A stretch of DNA of 40,862 bases. Source: Candidatus Krumholzibacteriia bacterium (lineage in GTDB: Bacteria > Krumholzibacteriota > Krumholzibacteriia > LZORAL124-64-63). The stretch spans positions 1-40,862 of the forward strand of contig JANTGJ010000016.1 in NCBI GenBank assembly GCA_024762975.1. Reading direction: 5' to 3'. The translations under genes and the position numbers were made by a program. This document shows positions 24,951-33,013 of the stretch, in pieces. Below the pieces are notes generated by a model. The model had not been told where the DNA came from and ran no database searches. It saw only the letters and a program-made list of their open reading frames with translations. Every line of letters begins with the position of its first letter. The first letter of the stretch is position 1.

Positions 24951-25388
24951 TCAGTCATACGCCCGGCGGGTCGCATCGTCAGCCAGCAACTCCGTCAGAT
25001 CGTTCCGATTCCGCATCTCGGACCAGGTACCCAGGCGCTCATGCACCCAATGGTATTTTTGGGGAATGGGATGGGTACCGATGACGACCTCCACGCCGAA
25101 CTTCTGCGGGATAAAATCCTCGAAATAGTCCAGGTACGGACAAGGCGGGTACCCCACGACCAATCCGGTGGCCAGGTGGATGACCTCGGCTCCGTTCTTC
25201 AACATTTCCTCGGGAGCGTTCTCGATATTGCCGCCTGGACAGCCCCCACAGGACGTGAAACCGACCAGTTCCACCTCCTGATCGCGGTAGCGTGCAAACC
25301 CGCCTTCCCTTGCCCGAAGCGAACGAAAGCACTTGCCGCCGGCACAGGACCGGTACCGGTCACAGATAATAATTCCGATCTTCTTCAT
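24951..25388 (-). CDS. CGGC domain protein
   Basis: 145 aa. It carries 'IIICDRYRSCAGGKCFRSL' at the N-terminus and the name-giving 'GFTSCGGCPGGN' near residue 45, plus 'YPPCPYL' near 82. The cysteine clusters suggest binding of a metal or Fe-S cluster; this family (CGGC) has no firm function that I know of. It follows the two NifX-like genes by 15 nt and belongs to the minus-strand operon that starts at 29447. The likely job is in metal or redox cofactor handling, inferred only from context. Confidence 0.85.
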   Translation of the reverse strand: MKKIGIIICDRYRSCAGGKCFRSLRAREGGFARYRDQEVELVGFTSCGGCPGGNIENAPEEMLKNGAEVIHLATGLVVGYPPCPYLDYFEDFIPQKFGVEVVIGTHPIPQKYHWVHERLGTWSEMRNRNDLTELLADDATRRAYD

Positions 25389-25403
25389 GGCCTCTCCTGA
25401 CGT

Positions 25404-25802
25404 TCAACTCCTGCGGAGATCCAGAAAACCGCGCTCCTCGCCCAACTCCCATTCCGTGGCGATCAACGGGAAACTCTCGCGCGCGAGTTCCAGCCCCGGT
25501 CCCACCTTGTCGTGCGAGGTCAACACACACACGAACTTCGATCGGATCCGTTTGATGTTCGGCCCGAACACGCGGGTCATCGCGACCTGCACACCCTGTT
25601 TTTTCAGGAGGCCGGCGATGCCTTTCGCTTTCTTCGGATCGGCATGGCCGTCCTCCTCACCGGTCCGGTTCGGCACCCGCAGAACGAACTCTGCTCCCTG
25701 TGGCGTCAAATCATACAGGTCATAAAATTCGGCATCACCGAAATGACGTGCGACAAAGGAATCTCCATCATCCGTGGCCAGCGCGATTCGAAATTTGTCC
25801 AC
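25404..25802 (-). CDS. NifX/NifB-type dinitrogenase cofactor-like protein (1)
   Basis: 132 aa, GTG start at 25802 with GGAGG 9 nt upstream. 'RIALATDDGDSFVARHFGDAEFYDLYDL' (N-terminal, two parts joined at HFG) and 'LKKQGVQVAMTRVFGPNIKRI' fit the NifX/NafY/DiNase iron-molybdenum cofactor fold. Outside nitrogen fixation such single-domain proteins accompany Fe-S ATPases and probably carry metal clusters. The C-terminal third ('VCVLTSHDKVGPGL...') departs from the short forms. It starts 2 nt after the neighbouring NifX-like stop. Confidence 0.8.
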   Translation of the reverse strand: MDKFRIALATDDGDSFVARHFGDAEFYDLYDLTPQGAEFVLRVPNRTGEEDGHADPKKAKGIAGLLKKQGVQVAMTRVFGPNIKRIRSKFVCVLTSHDKVGPGLELARESFPLIATEWELGEERGFLDLRRS

Positions 25803-25804
25803 GG

Positions 25805-26152
25805 CTATACGCCTCCGAATTTCTTGAGGGCTCCGCTACGGTAGGCTTCGTACGCCTCGCGCACGGTCATCTCGCCGGCCCCGACGTAGATCTCGGTCCC
25901 GGTGGTCTGCAGCACAGCGGCCGCGTTCCCCCCGGGGCCATTCCCGGTAATCAACACCTGGGCGTCGAACTCCGAGAGTTTCTGCGCCGTTTTCGGTCCC
26001 GCCCCGTGGGCCTCGTTTTCGATCGCGGTGTTGTCGTAGGTCTGGATCTTATCGGATTCCTCGTCGTACACGAAGAAGAACTGTGTTCTGCCGAAGCGTG
26101 GATCCATTTTCGAATCCCAATCGGTACCCGTGGTCGTAAAAATCAGCTTCAT
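25805..26152 (-). CDS. NifX-type dinitrogenase cofactor-like protein (2)
   Basis: 115 aa, full length for the family, with GGGAGAG 5 nt before ATG 26152. Motifs: 'KMDPRFGRTQFFFVYDEES' (RFGR site), 'EFDAQVLITGNGPGGNAAAVL' with the glycine loop, and 'VGAGEMTVREAYEAYRSGAL'. Family members bind FeMo-co precursors or other metal clusters; here no nif genes are near. Its neighbours on both sides are another NifX-like gene and the ferredoxin-MinD ATPases. Confidence 0.9.
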   Translation of the reverse strand: MKLIFTTTGTDWDSKMDPRFGRTQFFFVYDEESDKIQTYDNTAIENEAHGAGPKTAQKLSEFDAQVLITGNGPGGNAAAVLQTTGTEIYVGAGEMTVREAYEAYRSGALKKFGGV

Positions 26153-26187
26153 GGATCTCTCCCTGGTGTGAATTGCCTACCGTCTCG

Positions 26188-27072
26188 TCAAATCTGGTGG
26201 TCGCCCGCCAGTTCGGTGATTTTTTTCCAACAGTCGCCCAGGAGTCGTGCCAGGTCCGGGTCCCACTCGACGATCGTCCTGCCCTGGGTGATCGCCGAGG
26301 TGAACCTTTCGTCGTACGGGATCTCGGTCAGGATGGGAATCTCCTCGTTCTCCAAAAATTCCCGCAACTCCCGGCTCACCTTCGCATTCAGATCCGCCTT
26401 GTTGATGATGCAACCGGCGGCGATTCCGAACATCTTGACCAACTTGTACACTCGCCGCAGATCGTGCAGCCCCGAGACCGTGGGTTCGGTCACCAGCACG
26501 ACCAGCGAGGCACCGGAAAGGGAAGAAACGACCGGGCAACCGACACCGGGCGATCCATCGACCAGGACCCAGTCCTTGCCCTGTGCAGCGGCCGCTTCGC
26601 GGGCCATGCGCTTGACCTTCGCCACCAGCTTGCCCGAGTTGTCCGCCCCGATCTTCAGCCGCGCATGGATCATCGTCGAACCGGTACGGATTGCCGAGCG
26701 ATACCACTGGCCGACATGTTGTTCGATATTCTCGATCGCATCGTCGGGACACACGCGCGCGCAATAGCCGCAGCCTTCGCAGCCGAGTTCGTCGATGACA
26801 TGGCGGCCACCGATCACCTCGACGGCGTCATAGCGACACACGGCCGCACATTGTCCGCAATCGCTGCACTTCGACGGATCGATCACCGCCAATTCGCCGC
26901 TATGGAAATCCTCGCGATCGGCGAAGTCGGGCTCCAGGAGCAGATGCATGTCGGCCGCATCCACGTCGCAATCGGCCACCACGAGTTCAGCACCTCCCAG
27001 CACCGCGAACGATGCCGTCAACGAGGTCTTTCCCGTGCCGCCCTTGCCGGAGAGAACCACGATTTCCTTCAT
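26188..27072 (-). CDS. MinD-superfamily P-loop ATPase with inserted ferredoxin domain (1)
   Basis: About 294 aa. Deviant Walker A 'SGKGGTGKTS' at the N-terminus, 'VVADCDVDAADMHLL', then an inserted 2x[4Fe-4S] ferredoxin ('KCSDCGQCAAVCRYDAV' and 'GCEGCGYCARVCPDDAI'), then 'VDGSPGVGCPVVSSLSGA' and 'VTEPTVSGLHDL', as in COG1149. A GTG (27075) and an ATG (27072) are adjacent; GGGAGG is 6 nt from the ATG, which I chose. The stop of the upstream gene overlaps the start. Related ATPases (Mrp/NBP35) load Fe-S or metal clusters onto targets; the ferredoxin insert suggests a redox-coupled version. Confidence 0.92.
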   Translation of the reverse strand: MKEIVVLSGKGGTGKTSLTASFAVLGGAELVVADCDVDAADMHLLLEPDFADREDFHSGELAVIDPSKCSDCGQCAAVCRYDAVEVIGGRHVIDELGCEGCGYCARVCPDDAIENIEQHVGQWYRSAIRTGSTMIHARLKIGADNSGKLVAKVKRMAREAAAAQGKDWVLVDGSPGVGCPVVSSLSGASLVVLVTEPTVSGLHDLRRVYKLVKMFGIAAGCIINKADLNAKVSRELREFLENEEIPILTEIPYDERFTSAITQGRTIVEWDPDLARLLGDCWKKITELAGDHQI

Positions 27073-27935
27073 CACGATCCTCCCGCGGCGTGAGCATGAA
27101 TCAGGCTTGCGATCGCATCCGTAGCCTCCGCCACTTCGGGAATCTCGCGATACAGGAGTTTTCCGGCCGCGTAGGTCTCGGCAATCCGGCGCTGGTTCGG
27201 GATGCGGGCCGCCAGATGGATTCCCTCTGCAGCGCAGTATTGCTCGACCTGGTCGTCACCGATTCCGTACCGGTTCAGCACGACGACAAACTCCTTCCCC
27301 AAGCGGCGAACGGTATCGACCGCCAGTTTCAGATCGTGGAGTCCGAAAGGAGTAGGCTCGGTGACGAGGATCACCAGATCGGCACCCCGTGTCGCTTCGA
27401 TGACGGGACAGGAGGTTCCCGGCGGCGAATCGAGGATCTTGACGACCTCCGGCGAAAAACTTTCATCCACGTAGCGGAGCGTCTGATGAATCAGGGGAAC
27501 GGCCTGCTCTTCGCTGATCATCAGCCGGCTCTCCACAAAATCCAGAGCGCCGGATCGCAGGTGTTTCAGCTCGCCCATCGGCTTTTGCTGCATGGGCAGC
27601 GAGGCGGTCGGACAAAGCTCGGAACACGCGTAGCATCCGTGGCAAAGCTCGGGAAAAATCATGATGCGATCGCCCATCTTCAGGATCGCATTGAAATTGC
27701 AGACCTCCTGACAGTTGCCACACAGGGAGCACGTTTCCGACTCCCAGACGGGAATCATCTTGTACTTGGGCTCGTCGTGGAATAATTCACCGGCAACGAA
27801 GAGGCCCGAGTTGGGCTCCTCCACGTCCAGATCCACCAGCACCACCGGCTCGGATTCGGCCATGAACCGGGCCAGATTCGTGGACAGGGTCGTCTTCCCG
27901 GTTCCTCCCTTGCCACTGGCGATCGCGACCTTCAT
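27072..27935 (-). CDS. MinD-superfamily P-loop ATPase with inserted ferredoxin domain (2)
   Basis: 287 aa. 'ASGKGGTGKTTLSTNLA' (Walker A), 'VVLVDLDVEEPNSGLFVAG', ferredoxin insert 'TCSLCGNCQEVCNFNAI' and 'CHGCYACSELCP', then 'LDSPPGTSCPVIEATRGA' and 'VTEPTPFGLHDLKLAV'. It is a paralogue of the next gene; the two probably form a heterodimer, since tandem pairs of COG1149 genes are common in anaerobes. It starts 2 nt after the stop of the NifX-like gene at 27938; the ribosome site (GGGG) is weak, so translational coupling is likely. Confidence 0.92.
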   Translation of the reverse strand: MKVAIASGKGGTGKTTLSTNLARFMAESEPVVLVDLDVEEPNSGLFVAGELFHDEPKYKMIPVWESETCSLCGNCQEVCNFNAILKMGDRIMIFPELCHGCYACSELCPTASLPMQQKPMGELKHLRSGALDFVESRLMISEEQAVPLIHQTLRYVDESFSPEVVKILDSPPGTSCPVIEATRGADLVILVTEPTPFGLHDLKLAVDTVRRLGKEFVVVLNRYGIGDDQVEQYCAAEGIHLAARIPNQRRIAETYAAGKLLYREIPEVAEATDAIASLIHAHAAGGS

Positions 27936-27937
27936 CG

Positions 27938-28309
27938 CTACGCCCCACAGTTGGGTTCGTGATCCGGCTCCCCATGATTGCAGAGGTTGCCCCCGGCCTG
28001 GAGCTCATCGCGCAGGTACCGCTCCACGAGCTCACGGGGTTCTTCCTCGCCCACCCCGAGGTGGACCTCGATCTGGTTCTCGCGAAACAGGTTCTGCGCC
28101 ATCACACCCATGCCTCCGGCGATGATGATATCGACTCCGTTGTCCGCCAGGAACCGGGGATAGCTCCCGGGCTGATGAACCGGCGGGTCCAGAAACTTCA
28201 GTTCACCCAGCTGATCGCCATCGGCCTCCACGACGGCGAAACTCTGGCAATGACCGAAGTGGGCACAGGCCTTTCCGGCCAGTGTGGGAATCGCGAAAAC
28301 ACGCTTCAT
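27938..28309 (-). CDS. NifX-type dinitrogenase cofactor-like protein (3)
   Basis: 123 aa from ATG 28309 with GGAG upstream; the longer open frame is Gly/Arg rich shadow of the previous gene. 'RVFAIPTLAGKACAHFGHC' (HFGxC site), 'PRFLADNGVDIIIAGGMG', 'AQNLFRENQIEVHLGVG' match the NifX/NifB C-terminal fold, and the tail 'GGNLCNHGEPDHEPNCGA' adds Cys/His residues that could bind metal. The start overlaps the stop of the zinc-ribbon gene by 4 nt. Confidence 0.9.
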   Translation of the reverse strand: MKRVFAIPTLAGKACAHFGHCQSFAVVEADGDQLGELKFLDPPVHQPGSYPRFLADNGVDIIIAGGMGVMAQNLFRENQIEVHLGVGEEEPRELVERYLRDELQAGGNLCNHGEPDHEPNCGA

Positions 28310-28545
28310 TTCTTTTCTCCTGCCTTGTTGTTCTTTTCCAGCAATTCCTCGCGAACCAGGGTACGCCCGCAATCGGGGCACTTCAGCGTCGTACATTTTT
28401 GGCCTCTTTGATGGGGGACCTTCGCGCCGCATCCCGCGCAAACGCAGAATCCTCCCGCCCCGAAGCCTCCGCCGCCGTTGCGACCACGACCGCCGCCGTT
28501 GTGGCCACGCCCCCCGCCGGCTCCCGCTCTTCCTCCGCCAGACAT
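28306..28545 (-). CDS. Small Gly-rich zinc-ribbon protein
   Basis: 79 aa. A Gly/Arg-rich first half (SGGGRAGAGGG...GGGGFG) leads to a zinc ribbon 'CVCAGCGAKVPHQRGQKCTT' and 'KCPDCGRTLVREELLEK'. ATG 28545 has GGAAGAG about 5 nt upstream; a GTG at 28569 would add eight residues but has a poor ribosome site. Such proteins occur in NifX/MinD/DUF134 operons and may act as metal-binding accessory factors; function unknown. Confidence 0.75.
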   Translation of the reverse strand: MSGGGRAGAGGGRGHNGGGRGRNGGGGFGAGGFCVCAGCGAKVPHQRGQKCTTLKCPDCGRTLVREELLEKNNKAGEKK

Positions 28546-28581
28546 ATCTCTTCCTTTCTTTCGAGTCACCGGACCGGATCC

Positions 28582-28986
28582 TCAATCATCCTGCGCCAGG
28601 GTCTCGATACGATCGGCAAGAACCCGAATCTGCTCCTGCAAACTCACAATCTCGTCGCGAAGTTTCGGGGTTGCTGGCGATTCTTCGCTGCCGGTCCACC
28701 GGCGATCAGCATTCCTCGATCGCCAACGGTTCCCTCGACCCTCACCGACGCCGTAGCCCCGGCCGAAACCACGGCCATACCCATTGCCGCCTCCCCAAGC
28801 ATCGTGAGCGCCGCGGCCTCGGCCCCTACCATGCCCCGAACCGAATCGCCGTCCGAATCCGCCCCCTCGGCCGGCCGGCGGGTCGCCCGCTTCGAATCCG
28901 GCATGATCATTTCCCGCACAGTATCCCAATCCCCGTCCCGTCATGGGACCTCGCTCGTCGGGACCCTTCTTGTTTCCACCAGCCAT
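28582..28986 (-). CDS. DUF5320 family protein, Gly/Arg-rich
   Basis: 134 aa. The N-terminus 'RGPMTGRGLGYCAGND' is the DUF5320 signature (GPMTGRG.GYC). A long Gly/Arg-rich low-complexity middle follows, then a coiled-coil-like end 'LRDEIVSLQEQIRVLADRIETL'. ATG 28986 has AGGA 4 nt upstream. The family is small and of unknown role, nearly always found beside NifX-like and DUF134 genes. It may be a nucleic-acid or membrane-surface binder, which I cannot tell from the sequence. Confidence 0.82.
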   Translation of the reverse strand: MAGGNKKGPDERGPMTGRGLGYCAGNDHAGFEAGDPPAGRGGGFGRRFGSGHGRGRGRGAHDAWGGGNGYGRGFGRGYGVGEGRGNRWRSRNADRRWTGSEESPATPKLRDEIVSLQEQIRVLADRIETLAQDD

Positions 28987-28991
28987 TTTTC

Positions 28992-29447
28992 CTACCTCCG
29001 TCTGTTGCGATGGTGCCGGGTACAGCACCGGCCGTGACCGAATCGATCCGCCAGATCGGCGAGATTCGTCGACCCGCAGTCCGGGCACCGTGTCGTTTCC
29101 GAGTCGAAAGCGATATTTACGAGATGGCCACAGTCTCCACACCGGAGCAGATTTCGTTGGAAGTGAACTTCCCCGCCCTCGATTTGCAGGAGTTTTCCCT
29201 CGATCAGGAACCGTGCAACCTTTTGCCTCGCCTTTTCGATGAGTCGCGAAAACGTCGAGCGGGAGATCTCCATCTCCCTTGCTGACTCGGCGTGGTCCAG
29301 ACCCTCGAAATCAGCCAATCGAATGGCTTCGAGTTCGTCCAATGCCATAGAAACGGTGTCCAGATGCCGGCTGCGTACGCCGGTCGGCTTGAAGCTGGAG
29401 AACGCCGGCGGACGGTGGACATTTCGTTTCTTCTGGGGTCGAGGCAT
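28992..29447 (-). CDS. DUF134 family DNA-binding protein with HTH and zinc ribbon
   Basis: 151 aa from ATG 29447 (AAGGAG at 5 nt). The DUF134/UPF0251 sequence 'MPRPQKKRNVHRPPAFSSFKP' (in two halves) and sigma-region-4-like HTH 'MALDELEAIRLADFEGLDHAESAREMEISRSTFSRLIEKARQKVA' (read in parts) are clear. A zinc ribbon 'CGDCGHLVNIAFDS...CPDCGSTNL' and a His/Arg tail 'FGHGRCCTRHHRNRRR' follow. It is the first gene of the minus-strand operon and probably its regulator, since a dyad operator overlaps the promoter just upstream. Confidence 0.88.
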   Translation of the reverse strand: MPRPQKKRNVHRPPAFSSFKPTGVRSRHLDTVSMALDELEAIRLADFEGLDHAESAREMEISRSTFSRLIEKARQKVARFLIEGKLLQIEGGEVHFQRNLLRCGDCGHLVNIAFDSETTRCPDCGSTNLADLADRFGHGRCCTRHHRNRRR

Positions 29448-29480
29448 CTGATCTCCTTCGCTTTCGTTAGTCTCTACATT

Positions 29481-29503
29481 ATGCACTTATGTGCATTATA
29501 GCA
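29481..29503 (-). promoter_or_regulatory. Extended -10 promoter overlapped by a palindrome, DUF134 operon
   Basis: On the minus strand TGCTATAAT (29503-29495) is a perfect extended -10 element. Overlapping it on the plus strand is ATGCAC (29481-29486), TTAT, GTGCAT (29491-29496), a 6-bp dyad. The position, 34-48 nt before the DUF134 start, suits a repressor site, most simply for DUF134 itself. A TTGACT is also present at 29524-29529 but is too far for a standard -35. Confidence 0.5.
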
Positions 29504-29598
29504 AGCGATATTTTTCCCGGCCCAGTCAACGCCAGCCTGGGGCCCGATTTTTTGTCAATTCCCCCTCAAATCTGGATAAGGATCGTGTAATCCCAACC

Positions 29599-29651
29599 TT
29601 GACAAAATCAAACAACTGTTTTAATCTATGAATTCATTCACTTGTATGAAT
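29599..29651 (+). promoter_or_regulatory. Promoter and dyad operator of the RND efflux operon
   Basis: TTGACA (29599-29604) is followed after 15 nt by TTTAAT (29620-29625, 5/6). Downstream lie ATTCAT (29632-29637) and ATGAAT (29646-29651), a 6-bp inverted repeat with 8-nt spacer, and the palindrome TGAATTCA (29629-29636). The TetR gene begins at 29677, so this is the likely autorepression site. Confidence 0.5.
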
Positions 29652-29676
29652 CAATTGATTGAAATAGGGAGCACGC

Positions 29677-30375
29677 GTGAACGAGGACAGATCGGGGACG
29701 AAAGACCGGCTGCTGGACGCGGCCGAGGATCTTTTCCTCCACCATGGCTACGAAAAAGTGTCGATCCGGGAACTGGCCCTGGCAGCGGATGTGAATATCG
29801 CAGCAATCAACTATCATTTCCAGGGGAAGGACAATCTCTATCGGGAAGTGATCAAGCGGCGGTTCACCGTGCAGAGGGACCGGATTCTACTGGCGCTCGA
29901 AGAGGTCACCATCCGGCATGCGGGATCCCCTCCATTGGAGGACGTGATTCGCAGCATGGTTCAGGGACAACTGAGTGACGCCCTGTCCGACATTCCGGCC
30001 GGGAACCTTTTCAAGCTGATCGTACGGGAAGTACACACAGAAAGCAGGCATTCGACGGCCTTGTTTCTGCGCGAGATGGTTGCGCCCGTGTTCCGCGCCT
30101 TTTCCGATGCGATGATGCAGGCACGTCCCAATCTGACCCAGGAGCAGGTCGATTGGATCGTGGCGAGCATCATCGGCCAGGTACACCACTTCATTGGGCG
30201 CTGGCAGAAAAGCCGCGTCCTGTTCGACTCCTCTGACGATTCCGTCGAGGTCATGCTCGAAGCCTTCCCGGTCCTGAGGCAACCCGTCGAACAATACGTC
30301 CAACAAACGACCGACCACATCACTCAATTCTCTGCAGCGGCGATCGATGCGCTGTATCCGGAGGTCACTTCATGA
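29677..30375 (+). CDS. TetR/AcrR (CecR-like) regulator of the RND efflux operon
   Basis: 232 aa, GTG start with a GGGAG motif about 7 nt upstream. HTH domain: 'TKDRLLDAAEDLFLHHGYEKV' (read in parts), 'SIRELALAADVNIAAINYHF', 'GKDNLYREVI' at residues about 8-58. The C-terminal ligand domain has 'LIVREVHTESRHS' and 'VREV...FLREMVAPVF', reminiscent of CecR/DUF1956 proteins. The stop overlaps the start of the efflux outer-membrane gene (ATGA). It most likely senses an efflux substrate and represses the operon. The operator just upstream fits this. Confidence 0.9.
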   Translation: MNEDRSGTKDRLLDAAEDLFLHHGYEKVSIRELALAADVNIAAINYHFQGKDNLYREVIKRRFTVQRDRILLALEEVTIRHAGSPPLEDVIRSMVQGQLSDALSDIPAGNLFKLIVREVHTESRHSTALFLREMVAPVFRAFSDAMMQARPNLTQEQVDWIVASIIGQVHHFIGRWQKSRVLFDSSDDSVEVMLEAFPVLRQPVEQYVQQTTDHITQFSAAAIDALYPEVTS

Positions 30376-31817
30376 CAGGACGAGTCCTGTTGGGACTTTT
30401 ACCGTTCCTCTTGGCCGGGTGCGCTGTCGGCCCGGACTTCGAACGCCCGACTCCCGCGACCACTCTGCCCGGGCAATGGCAATCCGAACCGGCGACGAAT
30501 TCTCTCCCCCGGGATTTCCTCGAGGGCCGGGAAGGGCTCCGGTGGTGGACCGCCTTCGGGGACACGGTGCTGAACGGCCTGGTCCGCGAAGCCCTGGAGC
30601 ACAATCATGATCTCACCGCGGCAGCCGCACGGGTCCAGGAGGCACAGGCAAAACTCGGCCGGGCGACATCTGCTCTCCTGCCCGCCGTCAGCCTTGCCGG
30701 CACCGCCACCCGGAGCGGCAGCAGTTCGGATCTGGCGCCCCCGGGCGCGACGCTGACCAGCAACTACTTCAACGTCAATGCGACCGCCGGATGGGAAGCC
30801 GATCTGTGGGGCAAGCTGCGCCGCGGCCGGGAAGCCTCGGTGGCCGGATTCCTGGCCAGCGAACAGGAGCAACGGGCGGCAGCACAGGCCCTCGTGGCCA
30901 ATGTGGTCCTGGCCTGGTTGCAGGTGAAAGAGTTGCAGCTGCAGAGCCAACTGACCGGGAACACGGTGGCCAGTTACCAGGAAAGCCTCGATGTGGTGGA
31001 CGACCGGTTCCAAGCGGGTCTGATACCCAGCCTGGATGTGCAGTTGATCCGGCAGAGCCTGGCCGCAACCCAGGCCAATGAGCCCTCGCTCGCCCAGAAA
31101 CTGCTCGAAGCACGTCGCGGTCTGGAGATTCTGGTCGGACGATATCCTGCCGGCGCGATTTCTTTTACCGATTCACTGCCCGACCCGCTGCCGCCGGTAC
31201 CGGCAGGTATTCCGTCGCAACTGCTGAACCGCCGGCCCGATCTGCTGGCGGCCGAAGCGAGGCTCCACGCGGCAACGGCCGGCATCGGTAGCGCCCGGGC
31301 CGCCCTATTTCCGAGTTTCAAGTTGACGGCCCAGGGCGGCAGTGCGACCGCGGAATTGGCCAACCTGTTGACCGAACCGACCAAAGTCTGGAATCTCGCC
31401 GGCAGTCTTTTTATGCCGCTGATCAATCGCGGGGCCACGCAGGCCCAGATCAAGATTGCTGAAGCCCAGACCGCCCAGGCTCTTGCGGCCTACCAGTCGG
31501 CGGTTCTCAGGGCGCTGGCCGAAGTCGAGAACGCGTTGGACCGGGACCGGAATCTGACGTTGCAGGAATCGCTGCTGATCGACTCCGTCGAACAGGCGGG
31601 GTTGTCGGTCGAATTGGCCGAAGACCGCTATACCAGCGGACTGGATGACCTGCTGTTGTCCCTGGACGCCCGCAGGCGTCTGGACGCGGCACGAAGCCAG
31701 CTACTCTCCATCCAACGCTCCCGTCGTGCCGCCCGTGTCCAGTTGATCCTGGCCCTGGGCGGTCCCTGGGACGATATGAATTTCCCCTCCGCATCGAACG
31801 AAGGAGCCGTACAGTGA
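30372..31817 (+). CDS. RND efflux outer-membrane factor lipoprotein (NodT/OprM-like)
   Basis: 481 aa; lipobox LLAGC (C17). Two homologous halves of OMF type: 'NHDLTAAAARVQEAQAKLGRATSALLP' (in parts, about residues 78-103) and 'RRPDLLAAEARLHAATAGIGSARAALFPSFKL' (about 287-317). These are the family's paired signatures of long periplasmic helices, with barrel strands in between. It forms the trimeric exit duct of a tripartite pump with the two genes downstream. The ATG overlaps the TetR stop and its own stop overlaps the next start, so four genes are translated in series. Confidence 0.93.
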   Translation: MTGRVLLGLLPFLLAGCAVGPDFERPTPATTLPGQWQSEPATNSLPRDFLEGREGLRWWTAFGDTVLNGLVREALEHNHDLTAAAARVQEAQAKLGRATSALLPAVSLAGTATRSGSSSDLAPPGATLTSNYFNVNATAGWEADLWGKLRRGREASVAGFLASEQEQRAAAQALVANVVLAWLQVKELQLQSQLTGNTVASYQESLDVVDDRFQAGLIPSLDVQLIRQSLAATQANEPSLAQKLLEARRGLEILVGRYPAGAISFTDSLPDPLPPVPAGIPSQLLNRRPDLLAAEARLHAATAGIGSARAALFPSFKLTAQGGSATAELANLLTEPTKVWNLAGSLFMPLINRGATQAQIKIAEAQTAQALAAYQSAVLRALAEVENALDRDRNLTLQESLLIDSVEQAGLSVELAEDRYTSGLDDLLLSLDARRRLDAARSQLLSIQRSRRAARVQLILALGGPWDDMNFPSASNEGAVQ

Positions 31818-33013
31818 GCAGCTCTCGTACCCGCAGAATCCTGTTGCCGGTCATCATCGTAGTTCTGGCTCTGGTGGTCACCGTCGTGTTGATCCGGATT
31901 CGACCCAAGCCTGCTCGCCGGCCGGCAACCGCGCCCCGGCCCGTCGTCGAGGCCTATACGGTTGGCGACACGGTGGGAACCGTGCGCATTCAGGGCTTCG
32001 GTCCGATTCGCGCCAAGCGCAAAGTCAATCTCACCCCGCGGGTCGAGGGAGAGATCGTCATGAAGTCGGATCGGTTCGAGCCGGGCGCCGTGTTTCAGGC
32101 CGGCGAGACACTGATGCAGATCGACGACACCGACTACGCCCTGGCTCTGGCCCAGGCGGAGGCCAATGTGGCGCAGGCGGAATACAATCTGGAGCGGGCC
32201 GAGGAAGAGGCCCAGGTTTCCCTCGACGCATGGAAACGCACCGAGACCACCGAGGCCAGTCCATTGGTTCGACATGAGCCGCAACTGAAACTGGCACGGG
32301 CGAGTCTGGCCGCTGCCAGGGCGGCCGTTCGGCAGGCCCGCCTGAATCTGGACCGGTGCACCGTGACCGCTCCCTTCGATGGCATGGTCATCCGTGCCGA
32401 TTCCGACGAAGGCCAGTACCTGCGCGCGGGAACGGCCGTCGGTGTGATCATCGCCACGGATGTGGCCGAGGTCACGGTTCCGGTGGCCGACAGCGATCTG
32501 GGTTGGATTCGCGTGGGCACCGAGAGTACGACTCCCACTTCCGTCACCGTCCGGGCCGACTTCGCCGGCCGGAGGCATCAATGGGCAGCTCGTCTGGTCC
32601 GGGTCGGCGGCGCGGTGGATGAGCGAAGTCGCCAGATCCCCGTAGTCATCGAGATCGATGCCCCGTTCCTCTCGACCGGGGAACGCCCGGCCCTGATCGA
32701 AGGCATGTTTGTCCAGGTCGAGTTCGCGACCGAGCCTGCCGGTGATACCGTGGTCATCCCCCGCTCGGCGCTCCGCCCCGAGAATCACATCTGGGTCATT
32801 CGTGACGACAACACACTGGATATCCGCACGGTGGAACTCGCCCGTGCGGGCGTCGATGAAGCGGTGATCCGGCAGGGGATCCGGCCAGGGGAACGGCTGT
32901 GCGTATCGAACATGCAGTTCGTGACACAGGGACTTCCCATCCGGGTCGAGGGCGAAACGTCGCCCGAAGGAGCCGGCAAAACGGACCGGGCAGCGAAGGG
33001 CGGTAAGCGATGA
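31814..33013 (+). CDS. RND efflux periplasmic adaptor (membrane fusion protein)
   Basis: 399 aa, GTG start in the overlap with the outer-membrane gene. An N-terminal membrane anchor (RRILLPVIIVVLALVVTVVLI) without a lipobox, then a lipoyl-like half motif 'KVNLTPRVEGEI' and 'GETLMQIDDTDY', a coiled-coil hairpin (about 110-175, 'ALAQAEANVAQAEYNLERAEEEAQ' in parts), the second half 'TVTAPFDGMVIRADSDEGQYLRAGT' in parts, and a beta-barrel/MP domain ('VIPRSALRPENHIWVIRDDN'). Typical HlyD-like adaptor linking the inner pump and the outer-membrane duct. Confidence 0.93.
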   Translation: MSSSRTRRILLPVIIVVLALVVTVVLIRIRPKPARRPATAPRPVVEAYTVGDTVGTVRIQGFGPIRAKRKVNLTPRVEGEIVMKSDRFEPGAVFQAGETLMQIDDTDYALALAQAEANVAQAEYNLERAEEEAQVSLDAWKRTETTEASPLVRHEPQLKLARASLAAARAAVRQARLNLDRCTVTAPFDGMVIRADSDEGQYLRAGTAVGVIIATDVAEVTVPVADSDLGWIRVGTESTTPTSVTVRADFAGRRHQWAARLVRVGGAVDERSRQIPVVIEIDAPFLSTGERPALIEGMFVQVEFATEPAGDTVVIPRSALRPENHIWVIRDDNTLDIRTVELARAGVDEAVIRQGIRPGERLCVSNMQFVTQGLPIRVEGETSPEGAGKTDRAAKGGKR

